From: an uncultured Acidobacteriota bacterium
GTDB taxonomy: Bacteria > Acidobacteriota > JAAYUB01
DNA: 54,804 nucleotides
Assembly: GCA_937925645.1 (NCBI GenBank)
Contig: CALAMB010000142.1
Span: 1 to 54,804 of the forward strand
Direction of reading: 5' to 3'
Below the pieces are notes generated by a model. The model did no database searches, had not been told where the DNA came from, and saw only the letters and a program-made list of their open reading frames with translations. Numbering within the stretch: the first letter of the stretch is position 1; each line of letters starts with the position of its first letter. Position numbers and translations under genes: made by a program. Of this stretch, positions 36,200-44,670 are shown in pieces.

Positions 36200-36904
36200 T
36201 CACCCCAGCTTGCGGTAGAGGGCGTCGATGTGGCCGGCGCGGGTGGCGCGGGCCACGGCCGGGATGCCGTCCGTGTACTGGGCGACCTTGCGCGCCCCCA
36301 GCACGCGGAACAGCAGCGCCGCCAGGTTGAAATGGGACTCCTGGACGGCCCGCGGCAGGTAGAGGCGCTTGATCTCGCGCTCCACGTAGCCGGCGTGGCT
36401 CTCCATCACCGTCATGACCTCGTCCACCTCGTGCAGCCGCCGGATGGCCTCGGTCACGGTCCCCCGCCCCTCGATGCCGCAGCCGTACGCCGCCCGCATC
36501 ACCTCGTCCATCCGGTCGAAGAGGTGGGCATGGTGCACGTGCTGGCCGCGGTGCACCAGCTCGTGCGCCAGGGTCAGCCGGAGGCCGTCGAGGTTGCTGT
36601 CGTCGACGTTTTCGCGGACCACCAGAATCTCCCGGGTGCCGTGGTTGTACGCCCCGGCGATGTTGCCTTCCAGCATGTACTCGGTGAGCCGCTCGAGGGG
36701 ATTGCGGGGGGCGTCGGGATCCATCCGGATGCCGGCGGTCTGCATTCGGCCCAGGACGATCTCCTCGTACCCGCGGTGGCGGGGCAGCACCCGCGTCCGC
36801 AGGTCGCCGAGCTGCAGGTTCCAGCCGGTCAGGTGGGCGACCAGCGGGGCCACTTCCGCCACGAGCTGGCGCACCTGGCCGTCGGTCACGGCGAGTTTGC
36901 CCAT
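36200..36904 (-). CDS. Small HExxH zincin of unknown specificity
   Basis: A 234-residue protein, the last gene of the accessory Hsp70 operon. It has LAHELVHRGQH, zinc motif H114-E115-H118, and a probable third ligand E168 in MESHAGYVE, the layout of DUF2342-like and other gluzincin proteins. No signal peptide, so it acts in the cytosol. The start is 10 bp after the preceding stop, with AGGCG upstream. It could be a protease activated by the upstream TIR/Hsp70/pseudokinase proteins, or a structural zincin; the sequence does not decide. Confidence 0.8.
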   Translation of the reverse strand: MGKLAVTDGQVRQLVAEVAPLVAHLTGWNLQLGDLRTRVLPRHRGYEEIVLGRMQTAGIRMDPDAPRNPLERLTEYMLEGNIAGAYNHGTREILVVRENVDDSNLDGLRLTLAHELVHRGQHVHHAHLFDRMDEVMRAAYGCGIEGRGTVTEAIRRLHEVDEVMTVMESHAGYVEREIKRLYLPRAVQESHFNLAALLFRVLGARKVAQYTDGIPAVARATRAGHIDALYRKLG

Positions 36905-36914
36905 ACGCGCGCGC

Positions 36915-37121
36915 CTACAGCTTCTGCATCGCCTTCAGGACGTCCTGCAGCACGCCGGTCTCCTGCTCGAGGGTGATGTCCGCCATCTTGCGGAGCTGGT
37001 TCTCCAGCGGACTGTCCTCGAGCTGCGGGTTGAGCTTCTCCTTCTCGATGGCGACGGGCTCAAGCCGGCCGAGCAGCTCGCCCATCTGCGCCGCCTGCGT
37101 TCCCTGCTGTTTCTTGGCCAT
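36915..37121 (-). CDS. Small helical protein, accessory Hsp70 operon
   Basis: A 68-residue hydrophilic protein with AGGTGAATCGCT before the ATG. It is predicted to be helical (EPVAIEKEKLNPQLED, LRKMADITLEQETGVL). Its N-terminus MAKKQQGTQAA is disordered. Not recognised. Its position between the TPR membrane protein and the zincin, with short spacers, argues that it is real and part of the same complex. Confidence 0.7.
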   Translation of the reverse strand: MAKKQQGTQAAQMGELLGRLEPVAIEKEKLNPQLEDSPLENQLRKMADITLEQETGVLQDVLKAMQKL

Positions 37122-37151
37122 AGCGATTCACCTGTTCCTTCGGCCGGCCGC

Positions 37152-39821
37152 CTACATGATGCCCAACGCTTCTTGGAGGATCTTCATCTCCAGATCGGTG
37201 ATGGATTTCACCGCCCCTTCCAGCGCCTGGTGCTGCCGGTTCAGCATCTCCATGAGCTCCTGGATCTGGGGGGACTGGGCGCTGGCCCGTTTCGACTCCA
37301 GGATCTTCTGAATCTTGGTGCCGAGCACGCCGGCGCGCTGGGCGTACTCCTGCACGGTGGGCTCCTCCTCGGAGTGGATCTCGAGGCCGCCCTTGCCCAT
37401 GAACGACTCATACAGGCCGCGGTCCTTCATCCGCTGCACCACCGTCTCCTGCAGCGCCTGACGCTCGCCGCGGGGGACGTCCGCCGACTGGAGGTACTGC
37501 TGCAGGAGGGTGAAGTAAGCGTCGCGGGCGTCGCGGAGCCGCTCCTTCTCCGTCTCATACTCGGAGAGGGTCTGGGAGACGAACTTGGAGGCCACCCGCT
37601 CGCGCACCGACTGGAGCGCCTCGAAGCCCTTTTCGCGGATGTCGTCGTCGGCGCCGAGGTAGCAGTACACCAGGCCCAGCATGGCGCGGCCCTCGGCGAA
37701 ATCGGGCGCGGCCGCCACGCTTCCCTCCAGGAGCCCCTGGACCTCCGCCATGGCCTTGGTCATGGCTGGCGCCTTGCCCGGCGCCTCCTGCAGCCGGCGC
37801 AGACGGGCGGTCGCGGCGAGGAACGAGCAGTCGCACGGGAACGCGGGCTGGATGCTGCGGCTGTCGGTCTCACTCTCCACCAGGTTGCGCAGGAGCTGCT
37901 CCAGCAGCGACCCGCCGCGTCCGCCGAAGGCGGCGCGCCGCCGCAGCGATTCGACCGCCTGAAGTGCCTGGTCGAACTGCTCGGCCGCCTCCTGGAACGC
38001 CTGCCGGCGCAGCGCCACCAGGCCCCGGGCGGCGTGACAGTAGCCGCGGAGTTTGGCGATCTCCTGCGGGTCGCTCACCAGCCCGTCGAGGTGCTCCAGC
38101 TTCTTGAACGCCAGCTCCACCTCGTCGGCGGCGCGGGTCCAGTCGCCCCGCCGGGCGAGCCCGGCGAACCGGTGCAGGTGAACCCGCAGCAGGGCGTCGG
38201 CGACCTCCTTGTCCAGCGCGCCGATCCGGCCCACCTCGGCCAGCAGCTCCGCCCCGGCGTCCACGTCCTGGGCCATGACCGCCATGGCCCGGCGGTAGAG
38301 CGTCAGGCACAGGTAGTACCGGGCGCTCCCCTGGGTCCCTTTCAGGTTGGGCGGCCGGTAGCCGGGCGCCAGGTCGTGGAGGCGCCGGAAACAGCGCTCC
38401 GCCAGTTCCAGGTCCGGCTTCTCCGCGGTCAGCGCCATGTAGCCGCCCAGGTAAAGTCCCTCCCTGTGCGCGGCGTCGAGCTCCAGGAGTTCCCGCACGT
38501 GTTGGGCCGCCTCGGCGGGGTGGCCGGCCTGGTGATGGGCGAATCCCAGGCCGAACAGAATTTCCTTGCGGTGATCGGCGCTCTTCTCCGTCTCCAGATC
38601 AATGCGGTTGAACTGGGCGATGGCTTTGGTCCATTCGCCCTCGTCCAGGTGGAGGCGCGCCGTCTCCAGCGCCCGCCGGCGGGTGTCGCCCTGTCCGATG
38701 ACCTGGACAAACTCGGTGAGCGAGCGGCCGCTGGCGACCACCAGCACGAGGACGCCCACCAGGACCGCGCCGCCGAGGATCGTGTAGAGCACCCCCGTCG
38801 GCCAGGCGCCGACGGTCTCGGCCAACCGCGTGAGCGCGCCGCGGACCGCCGGCGGAAAGTCGCCGGCCGAAACACCCCAGCGGGTCAGGAGCAGCCCCAT
38901 GGCGGCAGCGCCGGCCGCGAACGCGGCCAGGACATACGGCAGCAAATGGGGGAGCACTCGGGCGCCGTCGGTGCGGTCGCGCACCAGGTCCATCACCGCA
39001 TATCCGCCGAATATTAATAGGAAGCACCAGCCGGCGATGAACGCGGCCGCGGGGACGGTCAGCGCTGCGGCCTCGATTCCCCACAGCCGGACGAGCGCCA
39101 ACGGCGCGGCGACGCTGAGCACCGCGTTGAGCGCGAACGCCCAGTCCACCCGGGCCGGCTCCCCGCCCGCCTCACCCTCGGTCACCGCCGACGCGTCGAC
39201 GTCCACGCCCACATCCCGGAGCTGTTTCAGCAGGTTGTCCGCCAGGCCGGTTTTGTCCGGTTGCCCCTTGGCCAGGTAGTACGACCGGGCCCGGTTCAGG
39301 TAGCGGGCCGCGCGGATGCCCTCGCCCGTGTGGGCGCAGCTGGCGCCCACCATCATCTCGGCCTCGGCCTGCATGTCCCGGTCGCTGCGGCTCACCGCCA
39401 TGTTCAGCGCCGTCTGCGCGGCGGCAAGGGCGTCGCGGTGATGGTTCTGGTTGTAGCTCTCGATGGCCTGGTTCAGCACCAGCCGCGTCTGCGCCGTCTT
39501 CCAGCCCTGCAGGAACGTAACGAGGCCGGGGATGACCATGCCCGCGAGACACGCCCAGATCCAGTTCGGGGTCAGGTGCTGGTAGACCAGGGTCAGCACA
39601 ACCAGTCCGAGGGCGGCGGCCACCACGGTCCGCACGAACGCCTTGAAACCGGGCCGTCCCTGGGCCAGTCCGATGGCCGCGATCACCACGGGCAACGCGA
39701 TGCACAAGCCCAGATAGACGGTCAGCCACCAGGAATGATACTGCTGATGCATACGAACGATGCCCTGGTAGGCCCCCGCCGCGAGAAGCAGGGCGATTCC
39801 GTATGCGATCGCTTGCGCCAT
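37152..39821 (-). CDS. Multi-spanning membrane protein with TPR repeats
   Basis: An 889-residue protein; ATG at 39821 follows GGGAGGGATC. The N-terminus has four hydrophobic helices (about 4-22, 32-52, 64-84, 88-106), then a TPR segment (110-215, AIESYNQNHHRDALAAAQTA). About three more membrane helices lie at roughly 230-380, and then about 500 residues of TPR-like helices (LFGLGFAHHQAGHPAEAAQH, AMLGLVYCYLGADDDI) reach the C-terminus. The C-terminal 60 residues are coiled coil (LEMLNRQHQALEGAVKSIT-like). It is probably the membrane anchor and scaffold of the accessory Hsp70 system. No catalytic motif is present. Confidence 0.85.
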   Translation of the reverse strand: MAQAIAYGIALLLAAGAYQGIVRMHQQYHSWWLTVYLGLCIALPVVIAAIGLAQGRPGFKAFVRTVVAAALGLVVLTLVYQHLTPNWIWACLAGMVIPGLVTFLQGWKTAQTRLVLNQAIESYNQNHHRDALAAAQTALNMAVSRSDRDMQAEAEMMVGASCAHTGEGIRAARYLNRARSYYLAKGQPDKTGLADNLLKQLRDVGVDVDASAVTEGEAGGEPARVDWAFALNAVLSVAAPLALVRLWGIEAAALTVPAAAFIAGWCFLLIFGGYAVMDLVRDRTDGARVLPHLLPYVLAAFAAGAAAMGLLLTRWGVSAGDFPPAVRGALTRLAETVGAWPTGVLYTILGGAVLVGVLVLVVASGRSLTEFVQVIGQGDTRRRALETARLHLDEGEWTKAIAQFNRIDLETEKSADHRKEILFGLGFAHHQAGHPAEAAQHVRELLELDAAHREGLYLGGYMALTAEKPDLELAERCFRRLHDLAPGYRPPNLKGTQGSARYYLCLTLYRRAMAVMAQDVDAGAELLAEVGRIGALDKEVADALLRVHLHRFAGLARRGDWTRAADEVELAFKKLEHLDGLVSDPQEIAKLRGYCHAARGLVALRRQAFQEAAEQFDQALQAVESLRRRAAFGGRGGSLLEQLLRNLVESETDSRSIQPAFPCDCSFLAATARLRRLQEAPGKAPAMTKAMAEVQGLLEGSVAAAPDFAEGRAMLGLVYCYLGADDDIREKGFEALQSVRERVASKFVSQTLSEYETEKERLRDARDAYFTLLQQYLQSADVPRGERQALQETVVQRMKDRGLYESFMGKGGLEIHSEEEPTVQEYAQRAGVLGTKIQKILESKRASAQSPQIQELMEMLNRQHQALEGAVKSITDLEMKILQEALGIM

Positions 39822-39833
39822 GATCCCTCCCTG

Positions 39834-41474
39834 TCAATCCTGCCTGAATTCCGGTCGGTCCAGCAGCCGGGCCAGTCCCTCCAGGATCTTCCCCTGGTCG
39901 GACGACTGGCTCATGGCCGCGAGGAAATGCTCGATGGCCTGTTCGGGCTGCCCCGCCTCGAGATAGAGCTCCGAAAGCAGGACGTGCGCGTCGGCGTGCG
40001 CCGGAAAGGCGTCCAGCGCCTTGTGGGCCCAGGTCATGGCCCGCTCCGCCATCCGCCGCTGCCGGTGCAGCCGCGCCCGCAGCGTGTAGATCTCGGCCAC
40101 CTCGGCCGGGTTCAGATTGCCGAGATGGACGACTTTCTGGATCACCTCCAGCGCCCCGTTGCACTCGGCTTCCGCCGGCTGATACTGCTGGCGATCGATC
40201 TGCAGCCGGATGGCCTGGGCGCGCGCCGCCAGGTGATAGGGATTGAGCTCCACCACGCGGCGCAGCACGTTGACAGCCGGTTCGGTGTCGCCGGCGCGGC
40301 GGAGGATGTCCGCGTAGCGGATCATGAGCGGGATGCTGTCGGGAGAGGCCCCCAGCAGTTCGAGGATCTCCCGCTTGGCCAGCGCGTAGTGGTCGAAGCG
40401 GGCGTAATGGTCCGCCAGCGCCTCCCGGGCGCTGGTCAGGGCGGGATTTTCCTTGAGCGCCCGGCGAAAGGCGGCCACGCCTTTTTCATAGTCGCCCAGC
40501 CCCTCACCGTACACGCGACCGAGAAACAGGTGGGCCCGGGCGGCGTCGGGCCCGGCGGTCGCCTCGGCGAGCACCGCCGCCGCCAGCTCGAACCGGCGGG
40601 ACTCGTAGAGCTGGATGCCGAGCTCCACCGGCGCCAGGCGCCGGGCCAGGTCGTCGAGCAGCCGGATCATCTCGCCAACGGTGGCATAGCGGGTCCGGGG
40701 ATCCCGGTGGAGCGCCTTGCCGGCCACGGCGCCGACGGCCTCGAGATACGGCGCCACCGCCTGGCCGATGTGCGGCGGCAGGTCGTCCAGGAGCGGTTCG
40801 AAGGGGACGCATTCGCCCCACATGATCTGCTCAGCCGTCGCCCACTGCGTTTCCACGTCGAACGGCGGATGCTTACTGAACGCGGCGTACAGGAGCATCC
40901 CCAGCGCGTAGATGTCGGACGCCTGGCTGCCGCCGCCCCGGAGCTGCTCCCTCGCCACAAACTGGAGAAACGGGTTGTCGGCGATGAGGCGATGCCCGGG
41001 GAGCGGCTCCGCGGCGCCGAAGCAAAGCAGGAAGGCCTGCAGGGGCGCCTGGCAACGCGCCACGATGGCGGTGGGATTCACCTGCCCGTGGATGAGACGG
41101 CGGTTGTGGAGTTGTTCCACACCGCGGGCGACGCCCAGGATGATCATGAGCAGCTGGTGGCGGCCGGCCATCCCGCCGCGGCGCAGGCGGTCCATGCACA
41201 CGGCCAGGAGTTCGCCCTCGGGCCGGGCCACCACCGCATAGCGCTCGGCGCCCACCGCTACCTCGTCGCGTGGCGGCAGCAGCGCCTCGTGGAGCACCCC
41301 GCCGAACGCGTCAGCGGACGAGCGGTCGGCAGCGCCGGGCCCGGCGGGCCGGAGCGCCTTGACGTAGACGGCGTCACCCGATCGGGAGTCGGTGCCGGCG
41401 AAGAGCGCCCCGTAGGCATCGCGCGCTGCGGGGGCGTCGTCCACCTGGTAATGGCCGATGGCCGTCGTGCTCAT
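39834..41474 (-). CDS. Pseudokinase-TPR protein
   Basis: A 546-residue protein; the ATG at 41474 lies 3 bp after the Hsp70 stop, with GGGGAG inside the Hsp70 3' end. Residues 1-270 follow the Ser/Thr kinase fold: a VAIK-like YVKAL (K39), then LIHGQVNPTAIV where HRD is replaced by HGQ (129-131), CFGAAE where DFG is lost (152-154), and the intact ASDIYALGMLLYA helix. It lacks the catalytic Asp and metal-binding Asp, so it should not phosphorylate. Residues 275-546 are TPR repeats. It likely binds nucleotide or peptide as an allosteric scaffold and bridges Hsp70 to the membrane TPR protein. Confidence 0.88.
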   Translation of the reverse strand: MSTTAIGHYQVDDAPAARDAYGALFAGTDSRSGDAVYVKALRPAGPGAADRSSADAFGGVLHEALLPPRDEVAVGAERYAVVARPEGELLAVCMDRLRRGGMAGRHQLLMIILGVARGVEQLHNRRLIHGQVNPTAIVARCQAPLQAFLLCFGAAEPLPGHRLIADNPFLQFVAREQLRGGGSQASDIYALGMLLYAAFSKHPPFDVETQWATAEQIMWGECVPFEPLLDDLPPHIGQAVAPYLEAVGAVAGKALHRDPRTRYATVGEMIRLLDDLARRLAPVELGIQLYESRRFELAAAVLAEATAGPDAARAHLFLGRVYGEGLGDYEKGVAAFRRALKENPALTSAREALADHYARFDHYALAKREILELLGASPDSIPLMIRYADILRRAGDTEPAVNVLRRVVELNPYHLAARAQAIRLQIDRQQYQPAEAECNGALEVIQKVVHLGNLNPAEVAEIYTLRARLHRQRRMAERAMTWAHKALDAFPAHADAHVLLSELYLEAGQPEQAIEHFLAAMSQSSDQGKILEGLARLLDRPEFRQD

Positions 41475-41477
41475 GCG

Positions 41478-43415
41478 TCAGCTCCCCACCTCGTAGATGG
41501 TGTCCTGGAGGATGTACGCCTTGTCCTCGATGACGTCGGCGCTGCCGCCCGCCACCGCTTGGGCGAACCCGTTCATCGCCCCGACGAGCCGGGCCTGCTT
41601 GTCCGGCGGCAGGCTGCCCGCCATGGCTTTGGCCTTCTCCCAAACGGCGTTCCAGGCGGCGGGGATTTGCTCTGCAGGCAGGCTGGGCACAGCCGCCGCG
41701 GATGCCGGCCCCGACGCGGGTGGCTGCGTCTGGGCGGTTGGCGGCGGTCCGTCCTGAGTCCCGGCCGGCGCCCCGTAGGCACCGGCCATGGCCTGCATCA
41801 CCAGCTCCCGGTTCTTCTTGATCGTCTCTTCGTCCATACGCGTGATCCCGTCGAACATGAAGGAGCCCTCATAAGCCCGGCGGGTGCGCAGGTCGGTGCA
41901 GACCGTCGACAGCGTGCCGCTCGCGTCCAAGGTGAATTTAACCTCCAGCACATGCTGGCCGCGCGGGAGCGGCTCCAACCCCTGGATCCGGACCTCACCC
42001 ACCTTGGTGTTGGCGGCCACGTACTCTTCCTCACCCTGGTACACCTCCACCAGCAGCTCGGTGGTGAAATCGGCCGCGTTGGTGAAGCCCGCCTGACTCT
42101 GGGTGATGGGGATGACCGACTCCTTGGTGATGATGCGATGGAACTTCACGCCCTCCACCGCGATCCCCAGCGAGTGCCCCGTGACGTCGAAGATCTTCAC
42201 CTTGGGCACGGCCGATTCCGTCGCGGCCGCCTGCTCCTGCTTGACCTGCGCCAGCTGCTCCGGCGCCATCTCCTCCACCTCTTCGGGCGGATGGCCGATG
42301 GGCACGAGCCCGCCGGCCACGATGGCCGCGCCCAGCGCCACCACCTCGTCGGGATTCAGATCGCTCTTGATCTCGAACTCGCGGTCCGGGCACTGCTGCT
42401 TGAGCTTGTCCGCCAGCATTTTGCGGATGATGGGCATCCGCGTCGGCCCGCCCACCAGCAACACGCCGTGCAGGTCGCCCCAGTCGTAATCGTTCGTCTT
42501 CTCGGCGCTGGCCACGGCCTCATCGAGGCAGGCCATCGACTTTTCCAGCAGCCGCATGATCAGCCCTTCATACTGCGCCCGGGTGATGGGCAGGAGCGGG
42601 CTCAGCGGCTGGCCGTTGATCACCGTCAGGTACGGCACGTTGAGCTCGGTGGCCTGCATCTGCACCAGACGCTTTTTCACGTCTTCCGCCTCCACCTTCA
42701 GCCGGCGCCGCACCGCCTCGTCGCCGGCCAGATCCACGTTGTGCTTCGCCTTGATCTGCCGCAGCGCCCACTTCATCATCTCCTCGTCCATGTCCAGGCC
42801 GCCCAGGCGGGGGTCGCCACCCGTCCCGACCACCTTGATGTCGTCTGCGGTGATGTTGATGATGGACACATCGAACGTCCCGCCGCCCAGGTCGTACACC
42901 GCATACACCTTGTTCTCGCCGGGCTGCAGGCCGCTCTTGACACCGTAGGCGATGGCCGCCGCAGTGGGCTCGTTGATCACCCGATGGACGTTGAGTCCGG
43001 CGATGCGCCCCGCGTCGTGGGTGGCCGTGTGCTGGACCGAATCGAAGTACGCCGGTACCGTGATCACCGCATCGTGCACCGGCTCGCCCAGGTAGTTCTC
43101 CGCGCACAGCTTCAGGTAGCGCAGGATGAACGCCGAGATGGTCTGGGGATTGTACGTCTTCCCCCCCATGGTCACCTTGAAGTCCCGCCCCATCTCCCGC
43201 TTAATCTGGAAGATGGTGTTGTCCGGATTGCGCAGGAAATTCTGCTTGGCGTCCTCGCCGGCGATCACTTCGCCCGCGTCGTTCAAGCTCACGATGGACG
43301 GCGTCGTGTACGACCCCCGCAAGTTCGGGATGATCACGGCTTGCTGCCGCTTCTCGTCCCACACCGACACCGCCGAGTACGTCGTCCCCAGGTCAATCCC
43401 CACGATCTTGGCCAT
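41478..43415 (-). CDS. Accessory Hsp70 (DnaK-like) chaperone
   Basis: A 645-residue second Hsp70; AAAGGAGAGACGGT precedes the ATG. The ATPase domain is intact ([41 protein letters not shown]). The substrate-binding beta domain starts near DVTGHSLGIAVEG. The helical lid differs from dnaK: after about residue 545 comes a Pro/Ala-rich linker (PTAQTQPPASGPASAAA) and then a short helical C-terminus. It is clearly a paralogue rather than the housekeeping copy at 28438-30342. It is encoded with its own GrpE-like and J-like genes, suggesting dedicated clients, perhaps the TIR, pseudokinase and TPR proteins of this operon. Confidence 0.93.
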   Translation of the reverse strand: MAKIVGIDLGTTYSAVSVWDEKRQQAVIIPNLRGSYTTPSIVSLNDAGEVIAGEDAKQNFLRNPDNTIFQIKREMGRDFKVTMGGKTYNPQTISAFILRYLKLCAENYLGEPVHDAVITVPAYFDSVQHTATHDAGRIAGLNVHRVINEPTAAAIAYGVKSGLQPGENKVYAVYDLGGGTFDVSIINITADDIKVVGTGGDPRLGGLDMDEEMMKWALRQIKAKHNVDLAGDEAVRRRLKVEAEDVKKRLVQMQATELNVPYLTVINGQPLSPLLPITRAQYEGLIMRLLEKSMACLDEAVASAEKTNDYDWGDLHGVLLVGGPTRMPIIRKMLADKLKQQCPDREFEIKSDLNPDEVVALGAAIVAGGLVPIGHPPEEVEEMAPEQLAQVKQEQAAATESAVPKVKIFDVTGHSLGIAVEGVKFHRIITKESVIPITQSQAGFTNAADFTTELLVEVYQGEEEYVAANTKVGEVRIQGLEPLPRGQHVLEVKFTLDASGTLSTVCTDLRTRRAYEGSFMFDGITRMDEETIKKNRELVMQAMAGAYGAPAGTQDGPPPTAQTQPPASGPASAAAVPSLPAEQIPAAWNAVWEKAKAMAGSLPPDKQARLVGAMNGFAQAVAGGSADVIEDKAYILQDTIYEVGS

Positions 43416-43450
43416 ACCGTCTCTCCTTTATCTGATCTCGGATGGATACT

Positions 43451-44134
43451 TCACAGCTTCACGATCACTTGCGGCGCCCGGAACACCCGGCCCTGGAAGC
43501 GGTAGCCCGGCCGGCGCAGCAACAGGATGGTGTTCCGGGGCACGGCCAGATCCGGAATCGCCTCCGGCGGCAGGTCCGCGGCCGTGTGCTGGTGCAGCGC
43601 CGGATCGAAGACGGTCACGCCCGGTTCCACGACGATCTCCTCGAGGCCGATGGCGCGCAGGCCGTCCATCAGCTTCTGGCGCACCATGACCAGTGCCTCG
43701 AGCACGCTCCCGGCGGGTACATCGCCGCCAGCGGCTTGCCGCTCGTGGGCGATGACGAGTTCCAGGTCATCCAGGGCCGGGAAGACCGCCTGGAGGGCGC
43801 CCCGCTGGATCTGCCACTGCATCTCCTCGCGGACGCGGGTTTCCAGCTCCCGCAGGGCGCCGGCGAAGTGCTTCTCCGCGTTCTGGACACCCGCCTGGCC
43901 CTCCTGGACCGCGCGGTGGGCGGACTGCGCCATGCCCTTCACGCTCAGATCCAGATCCTCCAGCCGGCCGCGCACCGCGGCCAACGCGGCCTGCAGTTCC
44001 ATGTTATCGCGGCTTACGCCGCGGACCAGCCGTTCCAGCCGGTCCAGCTTGTCGGCCGCGCCACCGTTTTCGGTGCCGGTTCCTGCCGCCACCGGCGCGT
44101 CCGCCGGCGGCATATTGGCATCCTGATTCGTCAT
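43451..44134 (-). CDS. GrpE-like exchange factor, accessory Hsp70 system
   Basis: A 227-residue protein. The C-terminal domain has the GrpE signature in diverged form: LEEIVVEPGVTVFDPALHQ, then PRNTILLLRRPGYRFQGRVFRAPQVIV. The middle is a long coiled coil, as in GrpE. ATG at 44134 (AGGAG, 6-nt spacing) is chosen; an in-frame ATG at 44221 also has a good GGAG site, but the added 29 codons have atypical base use. It probably releases ADP from the adjacent Hsp70. Confidence 0.8.
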   Translation of the reverse strand: MTNQDANMPPADAPVAAGTGTENGGAADKLDRLERLVRGVSRDNMELQAALAAVRGRLEDLDLSVKGMAQSAHRAVQEGQAGVQNAEKHFAGALRELETRVREEMQWQIQRGALQAVFPALDDLELVIAHERQAAGGDVPAGSVLEALVMVRQKLMDGLRAIGLEEIVVEPGVTVFDPALHQHTAADLPPEAIPDLAVPRNTILLLRRPGYRFQGRVFRAPQVIVKL

Positions 44135-44237
44135 AGTGTTCTCCTGAGAGATTGGTGCATTCGCCTGCGATTCAACCAGGCGTCGTCGGGCCCGGTGTTT
44201 CGGTTTTTGTTTACCGCTCATACGCCGCTCCAATGGC

Positions 44238-44633
44238 TCATCCTTCCCAGATCGGCCGGGTCAGGCCGGCCGAGCGCATCAGCGCCTCGATGACCCGGAA
44301 GCGGGCCTGCCGCTCCCGGTAAACGGGCGGGGCGACGGGCCGGGTGCGCAGCACCTCGAGGGTCGCCCCCTTGCCGCTGTCCAGCTCCTTGTTGTAATCC
44401 TCCCGCTTCTTCTCGTCCTTCAGGATGGCGGCGGCCTCGTTGACCCGGCTCTCTTTCTCATCGGCTTCCTTGTCGCCGCGCTGGGCCTGGGTGTGGTACA
44501 GGGTGCAGGCTTTCGTCGCGGCGTCGCTGATCAGCCGCTTGGGCTTGGCGGCCTTGGCCACCTGCTCCCGCGTGAGTCCCAACAGCTCGTAGAAGGAGCT
44601 GCCCGATTCCTCGGTAATGTCCAGCCGGATCAT
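44238..44633 (-). CDS. J-like protein lacking HPD
   Basis: A 131-residue protein with GGGAGG upstream of the ATG. Residues 12-85 follow the J-domain pattern (SFYELLGLTREQVAKA, then a long helix, then RVNEAAAILKDEKKREDYN), but the HPD loop is absent; the helix II-III region reads TLYHTQAQRGDKEADEK. Without HPD it cannot stimulate ATP hydrolysis in the usual way, so it may act as a J-like docking or inhibitory partner. The link to Hsp70 is supported by its place immediately upstream of the GrpE-like and Hsp70 genes. Confidence 0.7.
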   Translation of the reverse strand: MIRLDITEESGSSFYELLGLTREQVAKAAKPKRLISDAATKACTLYHTQAQRGDKEADEKESRVNEAAAILKDEKKREDYNKELDSGKGATLEVLRTRPVAPPVYRERQARFRVIEALMRSAGLTRPIWEG

Positions 44634-44670
44634 CGCGCGCCTCCCGTCAGTCGGAACGTTGCAATCGGCG

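Noticed and set aside
36414..39017. An 867-codon plus-strand frame
   Set aside because: Antisense to the zincin, the small gene and the membrane TPR gene; no domains.
39261..43505. A 1,414-codon open frame on the plus strand
   Set aside because: It is antisense to the pseudokinase, Hsp70 and membrane TPR genes, which have clear domains and ribosome sites. Its own product is low-complexity Arg/Gly/Gln-rich text without motifs, a normal shadow in GC-rich DNA.
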